DNA from: Myoxocephalus aenaeus
Taxonomy: Eukaryota; Chordata; Actinopteri; Perciformes; Cottidae
Length of the DNA stretch: 64,000 nucleotides
Assembly (NCBI GenBank): GCA_038501785.1
Contig: JBAMJR010000099.1
Span: 2,141,501-2,205,500, forward strand
Direction of reading: 5' to 3'
Below the pieces are notes generated by a model that saw nothing but the letters and a program-made list of their open reading frames with translations, did no database searches and was not told the DNA's origin. Positions 12,063 through 20,720 of the stretch are shown in pieces (within the stretch, counting starts at the first letter, position 1; each line of letters begins with the position of its first letter). The position numbers and the translations under genes are program-made.

Positions 12063-12338
12063 AATATATAAATATAAGTTATACCTAAACAGGACATCAT
12101 TAAATAAATCTATTTCTACATTTCTGTATTTATTCATTTATTTATGCCTGTATTTATGTGTCCACACGTATTTCTTCATTTATTTATTTCTGTATTTCTG
12201 TGTCCTTGTATGCAAATGAGCTGGGGCGGTCCGAACCTCATTGTTAAACAGGATTGGTCAAGTAGGGGAGCCAGACAGAAGCAATCGATCCCTAAGCACA
12301 TGGCCCCTGTAGATGAAGTCAAAAAGCTGTCTAGGCTA

Positions 12339-12390
12339 GGGTGACCATATCCAACACCAAAAAGGAGGACACTATGCAGTATTTTGTGAG
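12339..12390 (+). repeat. Left end of a hAT-like or MITE fragment inside the foldback
   Basis: CTAGGGTGACCATATCCAAC, then AAAAAGGAGGACAC, resembles the end of the TAGGGTGACC family seen intact at 8,381. At 13,756-13,825 related text (AAAAAAGAGGACAAATACG; GCGCCGGACGCCGGACAGGG) may be its other side. A matching terminal repeat is not visible, so this is a truncated or captured piece. Confidence 0.4.
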
Positions 12391-12485
12391 GCTGTGAATA
12401 ATTGCACAGGAGGGGTGCAGTTTGATTTTATTAAGTGTGAAGAGAGATGTGAGCCCTTTTTACTGTAATTGATCTCCTTGGAGCA

Positions 12486-12793
12486 GGCCTGGCCAACCTG
12501 CGGCTCTTTGCCTGGTTTCATGCGGCTCTTACGTTCATATCGAAGTTTGTGTTTGTGTTATTTATTTCTTTTTCTTTTTAAATCTTTTTATTGATTTTGC
12601 AAAAAATACGTCGACCCATTTAATGCAGAGACGGACTGTTTGAAAGCCCTGCTAGTCTCAGCTTCTCTGATGCACCTTGAAATATTTTGGCAAACTTCTC
12701 CTCAGACCTCAATGCTTGTATTGTGTGAATTACACCATCAGTAGCTTGTAGGCTGTGGAGCGGTCCAGGCTTTCTTCTTGCAGAGCGTTTGAT

Positions 12794-12835
<42 letters not shown>

Positions 12836-13310
12836 TAAACATGACAAACGTCAGTAAACAGCTGGACAAGGCTTTGAAATCACGGATTTCGTGAGTTTTT
12901 AGTTTGTTTATTTTTTAGGAAACGTCGGACCAGTTGCGACGTAATGTTTTCAACGGCGCTAATGTTGTGGTTCATTTATCACCAAACAACGTCGGGGGAT
13001 TGCACAAACACGTCATCACCTGTTTGTCTGATGCTGCGGGTCAGAGCAGAAGTAGCTGCACCTGTTTAGCGCTCAGCTGCATGAGCACTACCTGGAGGAG
13101 GGGGGGAGGGGGGGCTGTCGGGGCGAAATTCTCACAATAACTCAAGTAAATGCCCCGTCAGATATCAAACACATTTGGGGGGAATTGATGACAGAGAGAG
13201 TCATTTTTATTCTTAAATACTGATGAATGAAGAAAAACATTGGGCTCCAGCAGAAGGGGCACTTTTCTCATCCAGGGCAAAAGGGCAGGTTGAGCACCAC
13301 TAGGGATCAG
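12486..13310. mobile_element. Possible hAT-like insertion within the foldback interior
   Basis: The left border may be CAGGCCTGGCCAACCTGCGG, then CTCTTTGCC. The right border may be the reverse complement of TAGTGGTGCTCAACCTGCCC. Both have CAACCTGC near the end, like Charlie-type hAT termini. I see no matching 8-bp duplications and no transposase. A (CT)18 tract sits inside at 12,798-12,833. Confidence 0.35.
12798..12833. repeat. (CT)n microsatellite
   Basis: A 36-base CT run. It produces the Arg-Glu repeat in the reverse-strand frame. Confidence 0.97.
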
Positions 13311-14107
13311 CGGATCATTTCTAAAAGTCCTGCCGGGATCAGGCTGCTCTCGCCGGGCAGCAGAGCGCTGACGGCCCGGTGCTGCGGGACTCAGTCCCTC
13401 AGCAGGAACTCAACTGGTCGCCGTACCTTTTTAAATCGGCTGATTCTTGAATAACCGATCACAGATTTGATGCCTAAACAACTAACTTCTCGCCTGAAAA
13501 CATCCTAAAAGTACATGTTGTGACTCAACAACAGAACTTCCAGTTGTGTGTTTCCTCATCAAGTACAGAGAAGAACGCGTATTGAGAAACGGCTGCTGGA
13601 GACATCTTAACGCTGATTGGCCAAGACTCATCAAAGATCTTCTATTATGAAGATCACGACCACTCCAATCTCAGAAACGCTGGCCGGCCAGTTCATATAT
13701 TTTGATTTCAAAACGGCGAATTTCGCCATAAGGTGACAAGTTTGCAGGTCTGCAAAAAAGAGGACAAATACGCGTCCGGCTTGATGCTGCGCCGGACGCC
13801 GGACAGGGCATTGAAAATCCGGACTTAAGGGTTAGCTGAGCTTGCCAACTTCAACATGTGAAGGCAGAAGTAGTAGAGCACAACATAGCAGGAGCGATCA
13901 CACTCCTGTGACCAATCATGCTTTAGACAGAGGTTCGGACCGCCCCAGCTCATTTGCATACAAGGACACAGAAATACAAGGCATAAATAAATGTATAAAT
14001 ACGTGTGGACACATAAATACAGGCATAAATAAATGAATAAATACAGAAATGTAGAAATAGATTTATTTAATGATGTCCTGTTTAGGTATAACTTATATTT
14101 ATATATT

Positions 14108-14276
14108 CCTGTATTTATTTATTTATTTATACATTTATTTAAGCATTTATTTATTTATTCCTGTATTTATTTATTTATTTATACATTTATTTAAGCATTT
14201 ATTTATTTATTACTGCATTTAGTTATTTATTTATACATTTATTTAAGCATTTATTTATTTATTCCTGTATTTATTC
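14108..14276. repeat. 52-bp minisatellite in the right foldback arm, about 3 units
   Basis: CCTGTATTTATTTATTTATT begins at 14,108 and 14,160. A variant (TACTGCATTTAGTTATTT) is at about 14,212, and CCTGTATTTATTCCTG follows at 14,264. The spacing is 52 bp and the order is inverted relative to the left arm. Confidence 0.92.
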
Positions 14277-14358
14277 CTGCATTTATTTATTTATTTATTT
14301 ATACTTAAGTCATTTTCAGTCCTCCATACAGTTAAGCCATTTTGACAACTTTGCAAGC

Positions 14359-14616
14359 ATGGAGGCAGGGAGAGCTAGAGGAAGAGGAAGAGGAAGAGGA
14401 AGAGGAGGACAGAGAAGGACAGAGAAGGACAGAGAGAGGAGGACGTGGTCAAAGAGGCCACACAAGGACCATTATTTCGGATGACATAAGAGCAACTTTG
14501 GTGGACCATGTCATAAACCATGGCCTGACTATGAGGGAAGCTGGGCAGAGAGTCCATCCTAATCTAAGCCGCTTCACAGTTTCATCCATAATAAGGACAT
14601 TCCGACTGGCAAACAG
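14359..14616 (+). pseudogene. IS630/Tc1-like transposase, exon 1 (frameshifted)
   Basis: The start is ATG at 14,359, giving MEAGRARGRGRGRGRGGQRR, the Arg-Gly-rich N-terminus of this fish transposase family. A 10-bp unit, GGACAGAGAA, is then tandemly repeated at about 14,404-14,430. One unit too many shifts the frame by one, so the ATG frame stops at TGA near 14,480. The shifted frame reads on as the DNA-binding helix-turn-helix segment (ISDDIRATLVDHVINHGL; TMREAGQRVHPNLSRFTVSS; IIRTFRLANR). The exon ends at AACAG|GTATGT (donor at 14,617) and is in phase with the next piece. The product would bind the terminal repeats. Confidence 0.8.
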
Positions 14617-14880
14617 GTATGTCTTCAACTCTCTACTCTACTCAGACTGTATCTAGAGTATTTACAGTACTGTACCATATCACGTTACTGTATCACATGT
14701 ATTGTATTCCAGGGTGGCTAATGCTCCTTTTTCAACAGAAGTGGTAGTTTTGTGAAACATACCGTGATAACGTGTTGAGATGTTTCAGTACTGTGTATGG
14801 TAAATACAGTAAAGTTCAGTATACACAGTACTGTAAAAAAGAAGCAAACGAGAACAATTTGTGGTTGCATTTTTCTACAG

Positions 14881-15085
14881 AATGGCTAGAAGACCTACTG
14901 GGGGTGGACGCCAACGCCTGTTCACTCAACAGCAGGAACTTGCCATAGTGAACCTAGTCAGAGCAAACAATGCAATCCGTCTCCACTAGCTACAGCAACA
15001 AATGCTTGCAGATGGGCAAGTATTCAACAACATAAATCAAGTAAGCATTACAACTATAGTTGTAACTACAACTACAACTACAGGT
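14881..15085 (+). pseudogene. IS630/Tc1-like transposase, exon 2 (premature stop, internal loss)
   Basis: The acceptor is TTTTTCTACAG, ending at 14,880. Joined to exon 1 it reads NRMARRPTGGGRQRLFTQQQ, then ELAIVNLVRANNAIRLH, then TAG at 14,987-14,989. After the stop the frame continues LQQQMLADGQVFNNINQ and VSITTI, as in the family. From about 15,060 the expected linker (roughly 30-40 residues before the catalytic exon, from memory) is gone and a short ACAACT-type triplet expansion takes its place. The following GGTAAGTG at about 15,083 fits a splice donor. This is the second half of the DNA-binding region and cannot be translated through in this copy. Confidence 0.75.
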
Positions 15086-15277
15086 AAGTGTTTCAGTCCT
15101 TTACATATACAATAAATAATGGGTGCAGTCCAGTAACAGATGAATATGTACCACTGGATTAGTACCACATAGATACATTCAGGTACCTGTGTGGTGGGGT
15201 GGGTCGGTTCTGTATATGTAGTAGTGTAAGTGTGTGCTTTGAGTAAAGCCATCCACAATATGTATTTTTTGTTACAG

Positions 15278-15922
15278 AGAATCTTGGACATGGATGGAGC
15301 TGCCCAGCCGCATGAATGTATTTACATTGACGAGGCTGGATTCAACCTTAGCAAAAACAGACGACGGGGACGTAATATAATTGGCCAAAGGGCAATTTTG
15401 CACGTCCCGGGGCAGCGCGGGGGAAACATCACATTGTGTGCTGCCATAAGTCTTCGAGGGCTACTGCACCATCATGCCAAACTGGGTCTCTGTAATGCGC
15501 AACACATAATCACATTTCTAGATGCACTTCATGATGCAGTTGTACAGGATGGACCAGAGCAGCCCAGGTTTGTTGTTGTCTGGGATAATGTTAGTTTCCA
15601 TCGGGCTGCTCTGGTCCAGAACTGGTTCACCAACCATGATCAATTTGAAGTTCTGTACTTGCCCCCTTACTCGCCATTTCTAAATCCTATAGAGGAATTC
15701 TTTTCCGCTTGGAGATGGTGCGTATATGACCGCCAACCACATGCCCGTATGCCTCTTCTGCAGGCAATGGAACAGGCCTGCGGAGACATTGAGGTGAGGT
15801 CAATCCAGGGATGGATTCGCCACACAAGGGGATATTTTCCCCAATGCTTAGTGAGAGAAGACATTGCTTGTGATGTTGATGAGATCCTGTGGCCAGACCC
15901 CAACAGACGGCAGGATCCATAA
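15278..15922 (+). pseudogene. IS630/Tc1-like transposase, catalytic DDE exon (frame open)
   Basis: The acceptor is TTTTTTGTTACAG, ending at 15,277; the stop is TAA at 15,920-15,922. The 214-codon exon is open throughout and carries the RNase H-like DDE triad: Asp at 15,329 (YIDEAGFNL), Asp at 15,584 (VVWDNVSFHRA) and Glu at 15,692 (PYSPFLNPIEEFFSAW). The last two are separated by 35 residues, so the signature is DD35E. The C-terminus (WIRHTRGYFPQCLVREDI; CDVDEILWPDP) is typical of the fish proteins annotated as IS630 39-kDa-like. Role in the family: cut-and-paste transposition at TA sites. The upstream exons are broken, so the whole gene is a pseudogene. Confidence 0.88.
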
Positions 15923-16087
15923 GCCCACTTGCGCACAATTGTGTTTTTCTGTGTTTACAGTAGTGTATTGTTTTTATTTTTGATTTAACTGAATTTACTG
16001 TACTGTAAAATATACTAATGTAATGATTTTGAATTCAGTATTTCATTTTTTTGGTTGTTGTGAAAAAACATGCCCTCTATGGAACTG

Positions 16088-16093
16088 AATAAA
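16088..16093 (+). terminator. AATAAA polyadenylation signal of the IS630-type transposase gene
   Basis: AATAAA lies about 165 bases past the transposase stop and within the element. Confidence 0.6.
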
Positions 16094-16449
16094 AACATTG
16101 AAAACAAAAGACTGCAGTTTTTTATATAAAGTAGACTAGTGTGTTGCTGCTGATCTGAAAGTGTATTCATATGATGCAAGTGGGTATCATTTTGTCATCA
16201 GAGTGACATATTGACAAAGGATTGTTAGGTTTTGATAGCAGAGTTTCAATTTGACATAGATGCGAATGGTTTATTTCCCAGCGTTGTGTCTTATTTCCTT
16301 GTGTGTAGAGTTTTAACACAATGAGCCAAATTTAGCAAAACATGTGTAAGCAATAGGCAAAAACTGTAAAAACTGGGTGATATTGGGTTGTCTAAAACCT
16401 AAAATATGGTGACAACTTCAACATTTCACAAAACCTCCATTTGTTTGTT

Positions 16450-16741
16450 AAAGTTGTAGGTTAAAAGAAATCTAATATTGGTTACTGTGAACTTTTTTCT
16501 CAAGTCATTTTACACTGGTCGGCAAAATGTGATCTCCAAAAATAAGCAATTTGAATGCATTTCATGTTTCATATAAAACATCATAAATATGGAACTATAT
16601 AGACTGTATGCTGTCAACAAGAAGCGCCCATGACATCGTAACAGGAGCAGTGTACATTAATGTAAAATACGAGTGTGTGCTTTCTGCCAGAACATGCATG
16701 TGCAGGTACTTAAACTCAGACTGCTTCTACAACTTTGAAGG
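16450..16741 (+). repeat. Unclassified interspersed repeat, partial copy 3
   Basis: This segment recurs at 17,367-17,662 in the same orientation, at roughly three-quarters identity by eye. Shared blocks include GACTGTATGCTGTCAAC, GAGTGTGTG, CATGTGCAGGTACTT and TGCTTCTACAACTTTGAA. Part of it also matches copy 1 near 3.45 kb on the other strand. The hairpin end present in the other two copies is missing. Confidence 0.65.
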
Positions 16742-17284
16742 TAGCACTGGTCTGGAGACTCGTCACCGGACTTGCAGAACGAAAGGCATTTTTTTTCTCC
16801 TCACCCGCTTCAATTTTGCTCACGCTAGCAGAGATATTCAGCACGGAGTGATTGGAACGCGCTCGCTAAAGTAATTTGCTGTTTGAGTTGCACGCGCGGG
16901 ACCTCTACACAGGCACGTGCATGGATCTCATTTGTGCTTGTGGATATTGACAGTGATTTCACCCCATACACTAACACCGTGTACTATTTAATGACTTCAC
17001 AAACACATTGTCATCTGCAACAAAGCACCAATATGTATGCAATCCTACTTTGTGACATTTACAGAGCTTCTGCTTAGGAGCTGTCAGTGAAATACCAACA
17101 ATGTGTGAGCGGTAAAGAAATAGTCTTTTCCACAGCAGAGCAATGACAACAAGATAGCGTGCTTGCAGGTTTTAGGACTAGTTTCTCTGTAATTTCAGTC
17201 TCTGAATGAGGGATAGTCCGGCCTGCACACCTCCATTGTCCTCACAGAATGCAATTTTGTTGTGACCAATAACTCTTGAACTCT

Positions 17285-18114
17285 TGCCGTCTTTTCAATC
17301 GGCTTAAATGCGGTTACAACATCGTGTCACAAAACACCAATATGTTTGAAAATGTTCACGATTGGTTCAGTTGTAGAGAGATGGTATTAATTACTGTGAA
17401 CGTACTTCTCCAAAGTCATAATTCACTGTTCGGTGAAATGTGGTCGACATGAAGACGTGTTTTCAACGCATTTAGAGTTTCTTATAAAATGTCATGAATA
17501 TGGAACTATCGACTGTATGCTGTCAACGAGATGCTCCCAGGACATCATAATGAGAGCAGTGTTCATTCTGTCTGTACATTCATGTAAAATATGAGTGTGT
17601 GTTTACTGCTGGAACACACATGTGCAGGTACTTTGGCTCATAGTGCTTCTACAACTTTGAAAGTTATTATATTTTTAGACCATTTCACATCTAAAATACA
17701 TGACAGAAATTGTGTGGGGCTGTACACAGTTTAAATGAGGAGGAAGTAAGTACAACAACATTATGTACAAATAAGAAGAGGGTCAAAAGACGTTTAACAT
17801 ACGCCAGTGTTCAAAAGGGAAGGTTATTTTCACAGACTATTTGAAGACGTTGATTTAATGATTAGACCATATTTCACCGGGATTTGCAATTTGGCTTTCA
17901 ACTGAGAAATGTAGATGTGGTTTTTTAGTAAGCCTCTAAAATGACGATGTACTATTTTTGCACAATGTAGAGGATGAAAAAATGTTGTATTAAAAATCCC
18001 GTTGAAATATGGTCTAAACATGAATGCTCAATCAACTACTTCAAATAGTCTTTTCAAAAGGTGGCTATAGTTGTCTTTTAAAAGTCTTTTCAACGGAAAA
18101 ATGCTCGCCGGGTA
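17285..18114 (+). repeat. Unclassified hairpin-bearing interspersed repeat, copy 2
   Basis: Its left part (GCCGTCTTTTCAATCGGC; ATGCGGTTACAACATC) matches the reverse strand of 3,405-3,640. At 17,835-18,050 is a 216-bp imperfect hairpin whose arms share GACTATTTGAAG, TTAGACCATATTTCA and CGGGATTT. The right side (GTCTTTTAAAAGTCTTTTCA, then ATGCTCGCCGGGTA, ending at 18,114) resembles the candidate ends of copy 1. No coding capacity was seen. It is best read as a non-autonomous DNA element family of unknown class. Confidence 0.65.
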
Positions 18115-19311
18115 CGAGAAACTAAAACAGGAGGCACACTCAGTGTGTTTAGACAAAATACCAGGTCTTAAAACAGCTAAACAACCAAACAGTAATATAG
18201 GGTGCCAAGTTACGCAGGCGCACACCCCAGGAAACCATCAATCATAAGATTTATCCTCTAATTGTCCTTTGTGTTCTTTCCCTTCTTTTCACCCTCACAT
18301 GTCAGAATGTTACAAATGAACGTTGAGCGTTAAGACAGGTTCTGATTTGACAAATGGCTCACTGAAATATTCTTTTGAAAATAAGAACATCATAGAACAC
18401 AGAGTGGAAGAGACAACATAAAGGAACGTAACAGTGATGCATGCTCAGTTTATCAGGCATGGAGTTGTTTTCACCAAAGATCATAGAGGACATGTCAACC
18501 CCAAGAAACACAAGTGAAAATTGCATACAGATCTTCACTCAATCCAAACGTAAGTATTTTTTCCACTCTCTCTACATTTCCTGGACTTTGTCATGCTGGC
18601 CCAGAGGCTTTTCGGAGAACTTGAACTGAGTTTGCTCTCATGCAAGTAGACCTCCGTGCATCATAGCAACAGGGTGAAGGGTCTTGAGAAAGTTTAATCT
18701 TTTGGCAGATGATATGCACATGTATCTACTGACCATCACTAGACATTTAAACCACGTACAAGTCTAACTGTGACTTTTCTCCTAGTTATCTGTCTCTGTG
18801 CTTAAGAGTAAACAGACAATATTTTATATAGGAAGAAATATGAGGAGTGGGAGTCCACAGGCTCCCAGCAGGTCACCATATAGAGGGATGGAATGGAAGA
18901 GGAGCATAAATGGTGCAATATCTTATCTGTCAGAAAATCCAGGCCTGGGCTTTCTCCTCTCGATTTCCAGTCACTCTCTCTCCCCTGATTTTTTCCCCGC
19001 CTGCTAAGGATGTATAAGTATCTGTGCAGACCTTGGCCTGGTCTGATTTATGGCTATGTGGATATATAAAGAGAATCAAACAGATAGCATGTGTTCCTAA
19101 TTTATAGCTAACACAAATGAAAAGTGAGCTCATCCTCCCCCTATTGGTTCTTCCTTCTTGCTCACTTTCTCTTGCTTGCCCTATTCAACCACCTATCCAT
19201 ACAGTGAAAGAGATGATTTGGAGAAAAAGTGTCGATAAGTATTGTGTTCATATCGTTCATGGAAAGAAAGTACTAAATACACTCTATCCACAAAAAAATA
19301 ACTATATCATG
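18115..19311. other. Non-coding stretch
   Basis: No gene, RNA or repeat recognised. Confidence 0.5.
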
Positions 19312-19440
19312 AATTTATTATAGCCGAAAATCACAAATTTGCCTCAGAAGGCTTTACAATCTGTAAACATACAACATCCTCTCTCCCGGGACCTTCACAT
19401 TGGTACAGGGGCAAAAAAAACTGTTAAAAGGGAGAAAAAA
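19312..19440 (-). repeat. 3' tail of a teleost retroposon, minus strand
   Basis: On the minus strand it reads AATGTGAAGGTCCCGGGAG, GTTTACAGATTGTAAAGCC, TTCTGAGGCAAATTTGTGAT and TTTCGGCTATAATAAA. This is the same 3' sequence as the plus-strand copy at 59,355-59,600. It is a very common fish retroposon tail; I cannot name the family. Confidence 0.65.
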
Positions 19441-20289
19441 AAGCATAATATTATAATGACAGAATGGATATTTCAATCATGTCATGTACTTATTTATATA
19501 TTTACATGTTTTTAATATGAAATTATTGATAATTGTAGTTTATTATTGATATAATATTGTTTCCCTTTACATATTTTCCAGAGATAATTCTGGAGGAAAA
19601 ACAATAGACTTTATACAACTGACTACGTGACATCATCTATTGGTTTCTGGAATGCAGTTTTGAAGCATTGAGTTTGGCATATTAGTGTCTTGCGAGCAGA
19701 AGTGACACGAGAGGGTAGTACAAAGCATAACTTCAACAGGTGACCAAAGTGGTCAAATTAAATATCATGAAAAGAAAACACTGTGATAGGGTTAAAGTTG
19801 ACTTATTGCAACCAGTTAAAATATGTGACCATATTTGGACTGTGAAAGAGTGACATAGAGACGCTATTTACGGCTCTGGTAGCAGTAGCAATCTGTAAAT
19901 CACAAGGCGGGCTGCTCACAGTAAATGCAGTAAATGCGGTCTCCACCTGGTACATTCCTCCTACAACGGAGCTAACAGTCAATATAAACAGAGCTTGCAT
20001 TGACTTGCATTATGGTGCGTTCAAGGTCGCCAAAAATGAGTATTAGGTGAAGGTAAATTATAATTCCATCATGATGTTTCCAAATGTAATCTCGTAAAAT
20101 GTATTCTTTGGAGAGAATCTTGAAGAAATACATTTTTGAAGGGGATGTTTTTACAGCAATATAAAATAGATATTAGAGAGGTAATCATGACACTAGCTCT
20201 AAGCAGAATATCATGTATTGCACCCCAAGCCCCACGGCGCCCATTATCGGACAAAGAAAAGAGACAAATAAGTCAAGTGACGTTACCTA
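19441..20289. other. AT-rich non-coding stretch
   Basis: No gene or repeat recognised. Confidence 0.5.
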
Positions 20290-20720
20290 AAGGATCACCG
20301 GAACTACAACGTTGATTAACTTCATTTAAATTGCTGATTACAGTAAAGCCTTGTGGGAAGAGTTCTAGCCGAACAGAAAAAATTAAACTTACCGTTAAGT
20401 TTATGTAATTACATAAACCCCGTAGCCTCGACGCCATAACGTTTCACTAGATCGTTCATAAGTACATTTTACAAAGTCGGATTTCAATAAAAGACACCTC
20501 TTTGTAACCCTACGAGCTTGTAGGAGTCTAATAAAGCATTAAAAAATCATTCGTTGTACTATATTAGTACCTGAAAAATCCCAATACGGCCGGACGTTTT
20601 TTTCCTACTTCCTTGTTCCGTTTTTCGACTGTGGTGGCTTCCTTGGGTGGGGGAGGTTTCTTAGACTGCGTCACACGTCTTCATCAGAAATGTATGCACA
20701 TTTTAAATCCCAGCATGCAA
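20290..20720 (-). promoter_or_regulatory. CpG-enriched patch, candidate minus-strand promoter
   Basis: About 20 CpG dinucleotides fall in roughly 400 bases, clearly more than in the AT-rich flanks. The patch holds a CCAAT box (plus strand, about 20,580), a GGAAGT-type ETS site on the minus strand, and TCCCAGCATGCA at about 20,707, close to the ZNF143/THAP11 motif used by vertebrate housekeeping promoters. A candidate first coding exon lies inside. All of this is inference; a transposon promoter would look similar. Confidence 0.3.
20393..20437 (-). CDS. Candidate first coding exon (15 codons), function unknown
   Basis: On the minus strand an ATG at 20,437 has G at -3 and G at +4. In-frame stops (TAG, TGA) lie just upstream, so this would be a genuine start. 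It reads MASRLRGLCNYINLT and then meets a consensus splice donor, ACG|GTAAGTTT, in phase 0. The exon includes a perfect 20-bp palindrome, GTTTATGTAATTACATAAAC (20,399-20,418). I could not find a convincing second exon at lower coordinates within the window and do not recognise the peptide. It could be a real gene start, a mobile-element exon or chance. Confidence 0.25.

Larger units (their letters stand above)
11844..14326. mobile_element. 2.48-kb foldback element with about 417-bp inverted arms
   Basis: The left arm (11,844-12,260) and right arm (13,909-14,326) are inverted copies of each other over nearly their full length. Shared blocks include TGGAGGAC, AAATGACTTAA, TATAAATAAATAAA, AAGTTATACCTAAACAGGAC, TCCACACGTATTT, ATGCAAATGAGCTGGGG and CGGTCCGAACCTC. 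TA flanks both ends (11,842-11,843; 14,327-14,328), which fits a Tc1/mariner-type target duplication. Removing it rejoins the 5' leader of the host transposon. The 1.65-kb interior has no convincing open frame, so the element is non-autonomous. Confidence 0.85.
11475..16366 (+). mobile_element. Tc1/mariner-IS630 superfamily transposon, disrupted by a nested foldback element
   Basis: The left end reads TA|CAGTTTTTGTCCGTTGCTTG. The right end is the reverse complement of CAGTTTTTGCCTATTGCTTA, followed by TA. The TA duplications are at 11,473-11,474 and 16,367-16,368, as expected for this superfamily. Inside is a transposase gene in at least three pieces (14,359-14,616; 14,881-15,085; 15,278-15,922), then AATAAA at 16,088. 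The total is 4,892 bp; removing the nested 2,483-bp element leaves about 2.4 kb, a plausible full length. The transposase is not functional in this copy. Confidence 0.85.

Noticed and set aside
11880..12070. Regularly spaced repeats that could look like a CRISPR array
   Set aside because: The units are contiguous AT-rich 52-bp tandem copies without unique spacers, in a vertebrate-like genome, and are mirrored in the other foldback arm.
15667..15938. Two reverse-strand frames of 83-89 codons
   Set aside because: Antisense shadows of the DDE exon.
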